From assembly GCF_004339745.1 (NCBI RefSeq), contig NZ_SMGP01000001.1, forward strand, positions 3,224,001 through 3,288,000: a DNA stretch of 64,000 nucleotides, in the 5' to 3' direction. Both the position numbers and the translations under genes were made by a program. The notes under the pieces were generated by a model. It did not search any database, was not told the origin of the DNA, and worked only from the letters and a program-made list of their open reading frames with translations. Shown one piece after another: positions 35,729-46,141 of the stretch (within the stretch, counting starts at the first letter, position 1; every line of letters begins with the position of its first letter). The stretch comes from Paraburkholderia sp. BL9I2N2. Its GTDB lineage: Bacteria; Pseudomonadota; Gammaproteobacteria; Burkholderiales; Burkholderiaceae.

Positions 35729-36592
35729 TCAATCGGACGAAAGGGGGGGCGCGGCGGCGGATGGTCGGCCGGCTGCGGCGTGGTCGGTGGGCACGTCGCC
35801 GCAGCGGGCCGGCGCGGGATGCTTGCCGTGAAACGGCACTTTCTTGAGAGCAAGGCGCAAGGCCTGCCAGTGGATTCTCGCGATGACACCAACGGTCAGC
35901 AGCGGCTGACGCAGCAGCGCGGCGAGCGCGCTCGCGCGTGTTAGCGGCGTCAGGCGGCCGCCCAGTGCGGTGCGGATCAACAGACCGTCGGCGTCGTGAT
36001 AATCGATCGAGACCGACGCGCTGTTGGAAGCTTCCCTCACGCGAAAGGTGTAGCCGCCTTCCACGCGGCAAAACGGCGACACGTGCAGCACTTTGCGGCA
36101 CATGAGCCGCGTATTCGCGGCGATCGGCGCGGCGCTTTTTGCGCTGAGCAGATAGCTGTGGCGCTCGCCGAATGTGTTGCGCACTTCGGCCAGCAGCGCG
36201 CGCAATTGGCCGTCGCGGTCGTGACAGAACCAGAAACTGACCGGATTGAACGCGTAGCCGAACACGCGTGGGAAAGCTTGCAACCAGATCCGGCCGTTCG
36301 CTTCTTCGACGCCCGCGGCCGATAGTTGCTCGCGCATCCAGGTGGCGAGGTCGCTGCCGTCGCGCGGACCGTGGTCGCGTCGATACAGACTGAGCGGCCG
36401 CCATCGGTCGATGCCGAACCAGCCGCTATCGAGCGAGGCCAGTCGATCCAGGTCGCAGCGCACGTAAAACACCGGATACGTGAAGCGATGATGTTTTGGC
36501 CGCAGTCGCTCGTGCATCACCTTGCCGGTCAGAAGCCAGGCTGCCGGAATCGTGGCGGCAGTGTTGCTATCGCTATCGCCCGGCGGTTTCAT
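35729..36592 (-). CDS. DUF1365 family protein
   Basis: 287 residues from ATG 36592. The family signatures HRFTYPVFYVRCDLD and FGYAFNPVSFWFCHD are clear. Its role is unknown, but it occurs nearly always beside an FAD-dependent oxidoreductase and a cyclopropane-synthase-type methyltransferase, as here, and is thought to take part in fatty-acid modification. The start overlaps the preceding stop as ATGA, so translation is coupled. The C-terminal tail after about residue 255 is alanine/proline-rich and probably disordered. Confidence 0.88.
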   Translation of the reverse strand: MKPPGDSDSNTAATIPAAWLLTGKVMHERLRPKHHRFTYPVFYVRCDLDRLASLDSGWFGIDRWRPLSLYRRDHGPRDGSDLATWMREQLSAAGVEEANGRIWLQAFPRVFGYAFNPVSFWFCHDRDGQLRALLAEVRNTFGERHSYLLSAKSAAPIAANTRLMCRKVLHVSPFCRVEGGYTFRVREASNSASVSIDYHDADGLLIRTALGGRLTPLTRASALAALLRQPLLTVGVIARIHWQALRLALKKVPFHGKHPAPARCGDVPTDHAAAGRPSAAAPPLSSD

Positions 36593-37890
36593 AACCTGGC
36601 CCATGGCGGCGATGCGTCGAAATCGGCGGCAACGCGCAGCGCCGATTTCAGACCGTCCTCGTGAAAACCATAGCCCGTCCATGCGCCCGCGAACCACGTG
36701 CGGCGCTTGCCCTGCAGTGAAGGCAGACGATGCTGCGCGTCGATCGCGGCCAGATCGAACAGCGGATGGTCGTAGACGAAGCGGCGCAGTTCGGTGCCCG
36801 GCGCCGGCTGGGTCACTGGGTTGAGCGTGACGACGAGCGGCGTCCTGAACGGCAGCGGCTGCAACTGATTGACCAGATAACTGACGCACACCGGATGCAT
36901 GCCGTCGATACTGCGGCTGCCCAGGTAATTCCACGCCGACCACACGCGCTGACGACGCGGCAACAGGTTCGTGTCCGTATGCAGTACCGCGACGTTCGGT
37001 TGATAGCGCACCGCCGCGAGCACGCCGCGCTCGTCCTGATCGGCGTCTTCCAGCAGCCGCAGTGTGGTCGGTGCGTGAGTGGCGAGCACCAGCGCGTCGA
37101 AGCGCTCGGTGCCGTTGTCCGTGAAGACGTCGACGCCGTCCGCGTCGCGCCGCACACCGTGGACTGCCGTGCCGATGCGGACGTCGTCGAGCGTGCTTGC
37201 AAGGCGCTGTACGTACTCCCGACCGCCGCCGACCACGGTCTTCCACTGCGGCCGGCGATTCACCTGCAGCAGCGCGTGGTTCAGGCAGAAGCGCAAGAAG
37301 GTGGTGGCCGGGAACGCGAGGATGTCGGCGGTGGCACTCGACCAGATCGCGGCGGCCATCGGCAGCAGATATTGACGCTGGAACGCGCCGCCGTAGCCGC
37401 CTTCAGTCAGTAGTTCGCCCATCGACGCGCGCGTTTGAATCGCCAGTTCGAGGTTGCGTTGCGCGCTGCCGTTAAAACGCATGATGTCGCGCAGCATGCC
37501 GATGAAAGTCGGCGACAACAGGTTGCGGCGCTGCGCGAACACCGTGTTCAGACTGGTGCCGGCCCATTCGAGGCGGCCTTCGTCGAGCGAGACCGAGAAG
37601 GTCATGTCGCTCGGATGCGATTGCACGCCCAGTTCGGCGAACAGCGCGAGCAGGTTCGGATAGGTGCGGTCGTTGAACACCAGGAAGCCGGTGTCGACGG
37701 GGTGCGTGTGGCCGTCGAGCGTGACGTCCACCGTGTTGGTATGGCCGCCCAGGTAGCCGGCCGATTCGAATAGCGTGACCCGATGATTGCGCGCCAGCAG
37801 ATACGCGCTGGCCAGACCCGAAATGCCGGCGCCGATGACCGCGACCCGCGAGCCGCGCGGTAGTGGTGAGGTCGGTGCGGAATGGGGCAT
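36589..37890 (-). CDS. FAD-dependent amine oxidase-like oxidoreductase (COG2907 type)
   Basis: 433 residues. N-terminal dinucleotide fold VAVIGAGISGLASAYLLARNH, the second motif GGHTNTVDV, and a C-terminal FAD contact WFAGAWTGYGFHEDGLKSA. This is the NAD/FAD-binding protein that precedes DUF1365 and Cfa in many proteobacteria. It probably desaturates or oxidises an acyl chain before or after methylation. GGAGA precedes ATG 37890. First gene of the operon; no clear promoter was identified in the 350 bp upstream. Confidence 0.9.
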   Translation of the reverse strand: MPHSAPTSPLPRGSRVAVIGAGISGLASAYLLARNHRVTLFESAGYLGGHTNTVDVTLDGHTHPVDTGFLVFNDRTYPNLLALFAELGVQSHPSDMTFSVSLDEGRLEWAGTSLNTVFAQRRNLLSPTFIGMLRDIMRFNGSAQRNLELAIQTRASMGELLTEGGYGGAFQRQYLLPMAAAIWSSATADILAFPATTFLRFCLNHALLQVNRRPQWKTVVGGGREYVQRLASTLDDVRIGTAVHGVRRDADGVDVFTDNGTERFDALVLATHAPTTLRLLEDADQDERGVLAAVRYQPNVAVLHTDTNLLPRRQRVWSAWNYLGSRSIDGMHPVCVSYLVNQLQPLPFRTPLVVTLNPVTQPAPGTELRRFVYDHPLFDLAAIDAQHRLPSLQGKRRTWFAGAWTGYGFHEDGLKSALRVAADFDASPPWARL

Positions 37891-38240
37891 GGGCGCGTCT
37901 CCTGGTCGGGGCGCGCGGTTGGTCAGTCGGGTGTGGCGGGGTTGCGCGTCCTTGAGGGGATTTACGCAGCGAGGAAGGGAATGGATGCGTTTAGCCGCGA
38001 TTGCGGAGTCGATTCAGTTTGGCGGCCGGTCTGCGGACGACAATGGACAGTGAGTCGTTGCGCCGCGATTCGGAGCGATGGGCGGAGATCGATGTGGAGT
38101 TGTATTTCGGAATGTTGACGTGGCGCTCGATCGCGCGGCGACCGCGAGACGAAGCTGATGCGGTAGCTGTGGGTGCTCTCGCTGCGGTCAGCGGCTCGAT
38201 CCATTGATGATCGATCGCCACGAGAATTGTCGAACGCGCT
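37891..38240. other. Intergenic region upstream of the fatty-acid modification operon
   Basis: 350 bp between the operon start and the tRNA terminator. Short open frames on both strands lack family resemblance. I see no strong sigma-70 promoter, which would fit an alternative sigma factor, but this is not evidence by itself. Confidence 0.45.
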
Positions 38241-38253
38241 CAGCAGAAACGAA

Positions 38254-38276
38254 AACAGGCCCCGAAGGGCCTGTTT
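38254..38276 (-). terminator. Terminator of the tRNA-Ser transcript
   Basis: A stem around ACAGGCCC–TTCG–GGGCCTGT followed on the minus strand by TTTTC, 8 bp after the tRNA 3' end. A-rich and T-rich flanks on both sides make it potentially bidirectional. Confidence 0.85.
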
Positions 38277-38283
38277 TCTGAAT

Positions 38284-38373
38284 TGGCGGAAAGGGTGAGA
38301 TTCGAACTCACGGTACCCCTAAAGGTACACTGGATTTCGAGTCCAGCGCATTCGACCACTCTGCCACCTTTCC
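38284..38373 (-). tRNA. tRNA-Ser (anticodon CGA)
   Basis: 90 nt including a genome-encoded CCA. Acceptor stem GGAAAGG/CCTTTCC with discriminator G. Anticodon stem CTGGA/TCCAG enclosing loop CTCGAAA, giving anticodon CGA that reads UCG. A long variable arm (GTACC…GGTAC) is typical of class II serine tRNAs, and the T arm has GTTCGAATC. It lies downstream of serS on the same strand with its own promoter and terminator. Confidence 0.97.
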
Positions 38374-38455
38374 GGGTCTTCTTACTCGCAGCAACGAGGT
38401 TGCTTAAGGTCACTGCAGAGTCAGATCCAAGCGGGTCGTTGCTTGGGAGAAAAAG

Positions 38456-38484
38456 ATTATAAAACAGCTGAATTCGATTTCCAA
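38456..38484 (-). promoter_or_regulatory. Sigma-70 promoter of tRNA-Ser
   Basis: On the minus strand TTGGAA (38484–38479), 17-bp spacer, perfect TATAAT (38461–38456). The start falls about 75 nt before the mature tRNA, leaving a 5' leader. Confidence 0.7.
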
Positions 38485-38517
38485 GCCCCTCGACAAAAAT
38501 TTTTCGAAGAGGCTTGG
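38481..38517 (-). repeat. Inverted repeat after serS (possible terminator)
   Basis: CCAAGCC…GGCTTGG outer arms enclose a largely complementary CTCG…AAAAATTTTT…CGA core. It begins about 30 bp after the serS stop and overlaps the −35 of the tRNA promoter, so it may end serS transcripts. Confidence 0.5.
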
Positions 38518-38547
38518 AAACGACTACAGCGACCCGCCGCGCTCCAA

Positions 38548-39909
<1,362 letters not shown>

Positions 39910-39946
39910 TTAGATGGTGAACGCGTGCGGATGCCGCCGCAAACCC

Positions 39947-41260
39947 TCACCCCTTCTTCGGCTTGTTCTCGCTGCGCCACTGCGCGTCGAGCTCCGCCAG
40001 ACGCGCCATCTTGTCGCCGATCTTGCCTTCGAGCCCACGCGGCGTCGGCTCGTACCAATGCGGATCGCGCATGTTCTCCGGCAGGTAGGTCTCGCCGGCC
40101 GCGTAGGCATCGGGTTCATCGTGCGCGTAGCGATACTCGTGACCGTAGCCGAGTTCCTTCATCAGCTTGGTCGGCGCATTGCGCAAATGCACCGGCACGC
40201 CGCGCGACTGATCCGTGCTCACGAAGCGGCGCGCCTCGTTATACGCGTTGTACCCGGCGTTCGATTTCGGCGCGACCGCCAGATAGATGATCGCCTGCGC
40301 CAAAGCCAGTTCGCCTTCGGGCGTGCCGAGGCGCTCATAGGTTTCGGCGGCGTCGAGCGCGATGCGCGCGGCGCGCGGATCGGCGAGGCCGATGTCTTCC
40401 CAAGCCATGCGCACGATGCGGCGCGCCAGATAACGCGGGTCCGCGCCGCCGTCGAGCATGCGGCAGAACCAGTACAGCGCACCGTCCGGGCTGCTGCCGC
40501 GCACCGATTTATGCAGCGCGCTGATCTGGTCGTAGAATGCGTCGCCGCCCTTGTCGAAGCGGCGCAGATTTTCGGCGAGCGCGCTGCCAAGCAAGGCGCC
40601 GTCGATCTCGGTGGTCTTTTGCTGCGAGGCCGCCCGGGCGACGATTTCGAGGTTGTTCAGCAGCTTGCGGCCGTCGCCGTCGGCGGAACCGATCAGGGCG
40701 TCGCGGGCTTCGTCGGTGAACGTGAGGCCGCCGAGTTCCTGCTGCGCGCGTTCGAGCAACTCGCGCTGCTCTTCGTCGTTCAGGCTTTTCAGCACATAGA
40801 CGGCCGCACGCGAGAGCAATGCGCTATTCACCTCGAACGACGGATTCTCGGTCGTCGCGCCGACGAACACGAACAGCCCCGACTCGACGTGCGGCAAGAA
40901 CGCATCTTGCTGGCTCTTGTTGAAGCGATGCACTTCGTCGACGAACACGAGCGTCTGATGCCCGTTCGCGCGATGAATCTGCGCGGTCTCGACCGCCTCG
41001 CGGATGTCCTTCACGCCCGAGAGCACCGCGGACAGCGCGATGAACTCGGCATGAAACGCATCGGCCATGAGCCGGGCAAGCGTGGTTTTACCGACGCCGG
41101 GCGGGCCCCAGAGGATCATCGAATGGGCCTCGCCGGATTCGAAGGCGACCCGCAGCGGCTTGTTCGGGCCGAGCAGGTGCTTCTGGCCGATCACTTCGTC
41201 GATATTGCGGGGCCGCAGGCGTTCGGCGAGCGGAACATTGGCACGGGTTTCTTCAAACAT
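39947..41260 (-). CDS. rarA: Replication-associated recombination protein A (RarA/MgsA)
   Basis: 437 residues from ATG 41260 ([17 protein letters not shown]). AAA+ ATPase acting at stalled replication forks. Walker [13 protein letters not shown], Walker [12 protein letters not shown] and sensor 1 ATTENPSFE are clear, and the C-terminal tetramerisation region includes [19 protein letters not shown]. Upstream in-frame residues are not conserved-looking. Between lolA and serS in the ancestral order; here a permease/ureohydrolase/LysR block separates it from lolA. Confidence 0.95.
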   Translation of the reverse strand: MFEETRANVPLAERLRPRNIDEVIGQKHLLGPNKPLRVAFESGEAHSMILWGPPGVGKTTLARLMADAFHAEFIALSAVLSGVKDIREAVETAQIHRANGHQTLVFVDEVHRFNKSQQDAFLPHVESGLFVFVGATTENPSFEVNSALLSRAAVYVLKSLNDEEQRELLERAQQELGGLTFTDEARDALIGSADGDGRKLLNNLEIVARAASQQKTTEIDGALLGSALAENLRRFDKGGDAFYDQISALHKSVRGSSPDGALYWFCRMLDGGADPRYLARRIVRMAWEDIGLADPRAARIALDAAETYERLGTPEGELALAQAIIYLAVAPKSNAGYNAYNEARRFVSTDQSRGVPVHLRNAPTKLMKELGYGHEYRYAHDEPDAYAAGETYLPENMRDPHWYEPTPRGLEGKIGDKMARLAELDAQWRSENKPKKG

Positions 41261-41552
41261 GACGTTTTGGGGATAATCTCGGCTTTTCCGGACGCGGTCC
41301 GTGTGAAGGCGGCGTACTGCCGGTGAGCCACGCCAGCACGCGAAAGTGCGGGCAACGTCCTGCATTATGACAGTGACGGCGCCCGGACGAAGACCGCGCG
41401 GCGCGCCGGGAGGACTTGGGCGGCTGGGCCGGGCAGAAATCCGGCAGCGAATGAGGCAACCCGATAAGCAACCGCGGATATAACCGCAAACGCAACCGCC
41501 GACCCAACTTCACAGGTAAGTTTGCAAGCAACACCAACAGGGACAAGAACAG

Positions 41553-42869
41553 ATGGCACAAGATCCACTCGCCGGCGACGCCGGTTCCACCTACGCACCG
41601 CTCACGCCGGTGCCCGACGCGCGCCGCGCATTCCGCACCGGCGACGCGTTCGCGCTCTGGTTTTCGCTCGGCATCGGCCTCCTGGTCGCGCAAGCGGGCG
41701 CGCTGCTGGTGCCGGGATTGTCGCTGCCGCATGCGTTGCTGGCCATCGTGATCGGCAGCGTGATCGGCGTGGTGCTGCTGGCGCTGGCCGGCGTCATCGG
41801 CACGGATACGGGGCTCGCGGCGATGTCGTCGCTGCGGCCGACGCTCGGTGTGCGCGGCGCTTCCGTGCCCGCCGTGCTGAACGCGGTGCAACTGGTCGGC
41901 TGGGGCTCGTTCGAGGTGATCGTGATGCGCGACTCCGCCGACGCCCTCGCCAAACAGGCCTTCGGCCTCTCCATGCCGCTCATCTGGACGGTGATCTTCG
42001 GCTTGCTCGCGACGCTGCTGGCGATCAGCGGCCCGCTGTCGTTCGTGCGGCGCTTTCTGCGCACGTGGGGCATCTGGCTGCTGCTCGCGGGCGCGGCGTG
42101 GCTCACATGGAATCTGCTCGCCAAGCACGATCTGGCTGCGCTGATGCAGCGTCCGGGCACGGGTGAGATGTCGTTCGGCGGCGCGATCGATCTGGTGGTG
42201 GCCATGCCGCTGTCGTGGCTGCCGCTGATCGCCGACTACACCCGCTTCGGACGGCGTCCCGGCGAAACCTTCCGCGGCACGTTGCTCGGCTACGGCATCG
42301 CCAACATCTGGTTTTACGCGCTCGGCGCGATCTACGGCCTCGCGGCAGGCGGCGGCGACGCGCTGCTCACGGGCGCGCTGGCGCAAGCCGGCGGCGGCCT
42401 CGCCTTGCTGCTGATCCTGATCGACGAAGTCGACAACGCCTTCGCCGATATCCACTCGGCCGCGGTGTCGACCGGCACGGTCTGGGCGCGCGGCAGCGTG
42501 CCTCTGTTGTCGGCGGCGTTCGGCGCGTTGTGCACGCTGATCGCCGTGGCCGTGCCGATGGCGAAGTATCAGAACTTCCTGCTGCTGATCGGCTCGGTGT
42601 TCGCGCCGCTGTTCGGTGTGGTGCTGGTGGATCACTTCATCGTGCGCAAGCGCCGCATCGAAGCCGCCGCGCTCGCCGACGTACGCGGCCGTTACGGCTT
42701 TTCGGGCGGCTGGCATCTGAGCGCGTTCCTCGCGTGGGCCATTGGCATCGTCGCGTATCAGGCGATCAACCAATGGCTGCCGAATCTCGGCGCGACGCTG
42801 CCCGCGCTGGTGATCGGCGCGGCGTGCTATCTGGTGTTCGTGTCGACGCGCAAGACGGCGTATGCCTGA
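41553..42869 (+). CDS. NCS1-family permease (cytosine/purine permease-like)
   Basis: 438 residues with about 12 membrane helices. Similar to CodB: FALWFSLGIGLLVAQAGALLVPG in helix 1 (given here in part), VGWGSFEVIVM, LSWLPLIADYTRFGR and the loop EVDNAFADIHSAAVS. NCS1 permeases import nucleobases, allantoin, hydantoins or related compounds by H+ or Na+ symport. The neighbour is a ureohydrolase of guanidinobutyrase type, so a guanidino compound is a possible substrate; cytosine is the default. Convergent with the ureohydrolase; a bidirectional terminator lies between them. Confidence 0.88.
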   Translation: MAQDPLAGDAGSTYAPLTPVPDARRAFRTGDAFALWFSLGIGLLVAQAGALLVPGLSLPHALLAIVIGSVIGVVLLALAGVIGTDTGLAAMSSLRPTLGVRGASVPAVLNAVQLVGWGSFEVIVMRDSADALAKQAFGLSMPLIWTVIFGLLATLLAISGPLSFVRRFLRTWGIWLLLAGAAWLTWNLLAKHDLAALMQRPGTGEMSFGGAIDLVVAMPLSWLPLIADYTRFGRRPGETFRGTLLGYGIANIWFYALGAIYGLAAGGGDALLTGALAQAGGGLALLLILIDEVDNAFADIHSAAVSTGTVWARGSVPLLSAAFGALCTLIAVAVPMAKYQNFLLLIGSVFAPLFGVVLVDHFIVRKRRIEAAALADVRGRYGFSGGWHLSAFLAWAIGIVAYQAINQWLPNLGATLPALVIGAACYLVFVSTRKTAYA

Positions 42870-42903
42870 GTCTTGAGCGAGCGTCACGCGAACCCAGAAA
42901 TGC

Positions 42904-42931
42904 GAAAAGGCCTGCAAATGCAGGCCTTTTC
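42904..42931. terminator. Bidirectional terminator between the NCS1 permease and ureohydrolase genes
   Basis: A 12-bp perfect stem GAAAAGGCCTGC/GCAGGCCTTTTC with an AAAT loop. It ends in TTTTC on both strands. Confidence 0.88.
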
Positions 42932-42948
42932 TTATCGCGCAAGTCGCT

Positions 42949-43938
42949 TCAGCGCGTGGACGCCCGATACTCGACGCCCGGCAACACGCACAGCAATTCG
43001 AACGCCAGATTCGCGCCGAGCAGCGCGGTCGTGCCGAACGGATCGTACGGCGGCGCGACCTCGACCAGATCGCAGCCGACGATGTTCAGCCCGCGCGAGC
43101 CGCGAATGATTTCCAGCGCCTGCGGCACCGTCAAGCCAGCGATTTCCGGCGTGCCCGTACCCGGCGCAAAGGCCGGATCGATCCCGTCGATGTCGAACGT
43201 GATGTACACCGGACCGTCGCCCATACGCTCGCGAATACGCGCCATCAACGGCACGAGCGACTGGTTCCAGCACGCCTCGGCCTGCACCACTTCGAAGCCC
43301 TGATCGCGGCACCAGTCGAAGTCTTCCGCCGCGTAACCCGTGCCGCGCAAACCGATCTGCACGACACGATCGCAATCGAGCAAGCCCTCTTCCACCGCGC
43401 GCCGGAACGGCGTGCCGTGCGCGATCTTCTCGCCCATCATCGTGTCGTTGACGTCCGCGTGCGCATCCACGTGGATCAGGCCGACCTTGCCGTGCTTGCG
43501 ATGAATCGCGCGCAGGATCGGCAGCGCGATGGTGTGATCGCCGCCGAGTGTGATCGGCTTGCAATCGTGCTGGAGAATTTCGTCGTACGCGGTTTCGATG
43601 CGCTTGATCGAATCGTGCAGGTTATACGGATTGATCGCGACGTCGCCGAGATCGGCCACGCGCAGCGAATCAAAGGGCGCCGCGCGCGTCGCCATGTTGT
43701 ACGGACGCAGCAACACGGACTCGCTGCGGATCTGGCGCGGACCGAAGCGCGCGCCGGTGCGGTTCGAGGTGCCGAGGTCGAACGGCACGCCGACGAAGCA
43801 GGCGTCGAACCCTTCGGCCGAGCCGACGTTCGGCAGCCGCATCATTGTCGCGATGCCGCCGCAGCGGGGCATGGCGTTGCCGGACAGCGGCTGCGGCCGT
43901 TCGCCGGCTTCTGGGGAAATGAAGGAAGAGGTATTCAT
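42949..43938 (-). CDS. Ureohydrolase, agmatinase/guanidinobutyrase type
   Basis: 329 residues from ATG 43938 (MNTSSFISPEAGERPQ). Arginase-superfamily enzyme that hydrolyses a guanidino group to urea. The binuclear manganese motifs GGDHT, DAHADVND and DIDGIDPAFAPGTGTPE are intact. The segment NAMPRCGGIATMMRLP near the N terminus recalls guanidinobutyrases and guanidinopropionases of Pseudomonas more than E. coli SpeB; this comparison is from memory. It is divergent from a LysR regulator 170 bp away and convergent with an NCS1 permease. Whether it uses agmatine, 4-guanidinobutyrate or guanidine needs an assay. Confidence 0.88.
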   Translation of the reverse strand: MNTSSFISPEAGERPQPLSGNAMPRCGGIATMMRLPNVGSAEGFDACFVGVPFDLGTSNRTGARFGPRQIRSESVLLRPYNMATRAAPFDSLRVADLGDVAINPYNLHDSIKRIETAYDEILQHDCKPITLGGDHTIALPILRAIHRKHGKVGLIHVDAHADVNDTMMGEKIAHGTPFRRAVEEGLLDCDRVVQIGLRGTGYAAEDFDWCRDQGFEVVQAEACWNQSLVPLMARIRERMGDGPVYITFDIDGIDPAFAPGTGTPEIAGLTVPQALEIIRGSRGLNIVGCDLVEVAPPYDPFGTTALLGANLAFELLCVLPGVEYRASTR

Positions 43939-44108
43939 CGTGTCTCGGCAATGAAAAGGGGGCAGCAAGCAAAATCGTGCAGACCGGCCGAGGAGAGGCA
44001 TCAAAACCGCACCTTGCCGGGCGAATCTCGATTTTTGAGCAGTTTTCGAGAAGTTAAAATACCGACGGAATAAACTTCACATTGATTCTCAGCGATGTAT
44101 CCTGACCT

Positions 44109-45029
44109 ATGTTCTCCCAACTCACCGATCTCGACCTGCGGCTGATCCGCGTCTTTCTCGCCATTGTGGACGCAGGCGGCGTGTCGCCGGCCCAGGCGAC
44201 CCTGAACGTCGGCCAGTCGACCATCAGCACGCAGCTTGCCACGCTGGAAACGCGCCTCGGCTACCGGTTGTGCGAGCGCGGCCGCGGCGGCTTCAGCCTG
44301 ACCGCGCGCGGCGAGCAGTTCATCGATGCCGCCCGCGCTCTGCTCTCAGCCGTCGACACCTTCGGCATGCAGGCGCGCAACGTCGGTCGCAAGCTCGTCG
44401 GCACACTCGATATCGGCATGATAGGCCACACGCCGGTGTCGGCGAGCGCGCGCATCAGCGACGCGATCGGCCGCTTCCGGGCGCGCGATCAGTCGGTGCG
44501 GTTTTCGATTCTGGTGCGCTCGCCGGGCGAACTCGAAGAGTTGCTGTTGAATGGGCGGATTCAGATCGGTATCGGCTATTTCTGGCATCGCGTGCCGTCG
44601 CTCGAATACACCGAGGTGTTCGCGGAAGATCAGTTCGCTTATTGCGCGAAAGGGCATCCGTTGTTCGCTCAAGCCGGCGAGGTGCCGCCTGCCGAGGCCG
44701 CGCAGCATGAATGGGCGTGGCGCAGTTATCCGCTGCCCGAAGCCGAGAGTTCGACCACGCCGCAGAACGTCACCGCCGTCGCCGACAACATGGAAGCGGT
44801 CGCGATGCTGGTGCTCTCCGGGCATCACCTCGGCTATCTGCCCGGGCATTTCGCGGCGCCGTTCGTCAAGCAAGGGCTGCTCGGCGCGCTGAACCCGGCG
44901 CAGATGCGTTACCGCGTCGCGTTCCACATGGTCACGCGGGCGCGGCAGCATCGCACGGATATCGTCGAAGCGTTCATCGACGACATGAAGGCCGCGCATC
45001 CGGTGCAGGTTCTGGAAGTGGACGAGTAA
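44109..45029 (+). CDS. LysR-type transcriptional regulator
   Basis: 306 residues. An N-terminal winged helix-turn-helix (about 8–67; AGGVSPAQATLNVGQSTIS) is followed by a LysR substrate-binding domain (about 95–295). The domain has LDIGMIGHTPV and the hinge-region strands expected. Divergent from the ureohydrolase, the usual arrangement for a LysR protein that controls its neighbour, comparable to GbuR beside gbuA in Pseudomonas. Inducer unknown, probably a guanidino compound. Confidence 0.9.
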   Translation: MFSQLTDLDLRLIRVFLAIVDAGGVSPAQATLNVGQSTISTQLATLETRLGYRLCERGRGGFSLTARGEQFIDAARALLSAVDTFGMQARNVGRKLVGTLDIGMIGHTPVSASARISDAIGRFRARDQSVRFSILVRSPGELEELLLNGRIQIGIGYFWHRVPSLEYTEVFAEDQFAYCAKGHPLFAQAGEVPPAEAAQHEWAWRSYPLPEAESSTTPQNVTAVADNMEAVAMLVLSGHHLGYLPGHFAAPFVKQGLLGALNPAQMRYRVAFHMVTRARQHRTDIVEAFIDDMKAAHPVQVLEVDE

Positions 45030-45046
45030 GTTAGAAAACGCGCGCA

Positions 45047-45077
45047 ATAAAAAAGCCGCGCTTTCGGGCGCGGCTTT
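45047..45077 (-). terminator. Terminator between the LysR gene and lolA
   Basis: A 10-bp perfect stem AAAGCCGCGC/GCGCGGCTTT (45052–45061 with 45068–45077). On the minus strand it is followed by TTTTTTATT, so it mainly serves lolA; it may also stop the convergent LysR transcript. Confidence 0.87.
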
Positions 45078-45105
45078 CTCTGCACTTCGTCTCGCCCAAG
45101 GCGGC

Positions 45106-45840
45106 TTATCCGTTGATCACGTCCGCGCCCTTCGGCACCGTGAACTTGAACGCATCGGCCGGCAGCGGCGGATTCTTCTGAATGTTCGAGAAGGTCAGCA
45201 ACGTCACGTTGCCGAACACGTCGTGCAGTTCCATCGCTTCGAGATTGCCGTCCTTAAAGCCGATGCCGACGCGTTGGAATTGCGTGTCCTTCGCCTTCGG
45301 CGTCAGTTCGAGCCAGTCGATGCCGGCCTTCACGCCCGCATCACGCAGCGTGAAGTTCTTGTCCAGATCGTTGCTGCCGAACAGGATTGCCGCCGGGCTC
45401 GCGCCGAGTGCGCCGCCGAGGCTGCGCACCGTCACCTGATTCAGATCCTTGTCGTACACGTAGAGCTTGTCGCCGTCCGCCTGCAGCAGTTGGGCATACG
45501 GCTTCTCGTATTGCCAGATGAATTTGCCGGGACGCGCGAACGTGAACGTGCCGCTCGACGTGCCGGTCTTGCCGGTACCCGTGGTCGACAATGTGCCGCT
45601 CGCACTTTGCGCCTTGCTCGGTGCCCGCACTTCCTGCTGCACGAAAGTGCCGCGCGCCGAATGCACTTGCGCGACGAACGCCTTCAGTTGCTCGGTGCCG
45701 CTCGCGAACGCCTGCGACGCGAACAGCACCGACGCGCCGATCGCCACGCTGCCCACGCTACGCACGAGGGCGCGGGCAAGCTGACCGAAACGGCTGGATT
45801 GAGCATTCTCTCGAGCGTGCTGCTGCGCGAATAGCTTCAT
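45106..45840 (-). CDS. lolA: Outer-membrane lipoprotein carrier protein LolA
   Basis: 244 residues from ATG 45840 ([12 protein letters not shown]). A signal peptide with an unusually long N region (about 25 residues before the hydrophobic core) ends near ASQAFAS. The mature part has the LolA sequence pattern: [52 protein letters not shown]. It ferries lipoproteins through the periplasm from LolCDE to LolB. GGGAGAAAAC precedes the start. It follows ftsK with a 301-bp gap, so it probably has its own promoter. Confidence 0.94.
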   Translation of the reverse strand: MKLFAQQHARENAQSSRFGQLARALVRSVGSVAIGASVLFASQAFASGTEQLKAFVAQVHSARGTFVQQEVRAPSKAQSASGTLSTTGTGKTGTSSGTFTFARPGKFIWQYEKPYAQLLQADGDKLYVYDKDLNQVTVRSLGGALGASPAAILFGSNDLDKNFTLRDAGVKAGIDWLELTPKAKDTQFQRVGIGFKDGNLEAMELHDVFGNVTLLTFSNIQKNPPLPADAFKFTVPKGADVING

Positions 45841-46141
45841 ATAGTTTTCTCCCTTGATTGAATTCGTTGAGCGGCCGTGGTCGTGGGCGCACGGGCGATC
45901 CTTGTGTGCCCGCGGCGATGAGCGCCTGGCGCAAAGCCAGATGGCTTGCCCTCGGCCGGCCATGCTTACGTGTTATAGCAGCTTAGGCAATCAGCCTTAA
46001 ACGAGCCTTAGAGAGTCGGCCAGCGCCTGAACGCCGTGGAAGCACGGCTTGCCGTCCGCTCCCCGCTGCGGTAACGCAGGCGCGCAGCTTCGCAACCGGC
46101 GGCACACCGCCCGTCTTACCGCGGAACTGAGGCCCGTCGGC
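45841..46141. other. Intergenic region ftsK–lolA
   Basis: 301 bp. On the minus strand GCTATAAC near 45978–45971 could be the −10 of a lolA promoter; the −35 is weak. No gene seen. Confidence 0.45.

Noticed and set aside
42949..43938. Naming the ureohydrolase speB outright
   Set aside because: Active-site motifs are shared by agmatinase, guanidinobutyrase and guanidinopropionase, and the N-terminal segment fits the latter two better; no symbol assigned.
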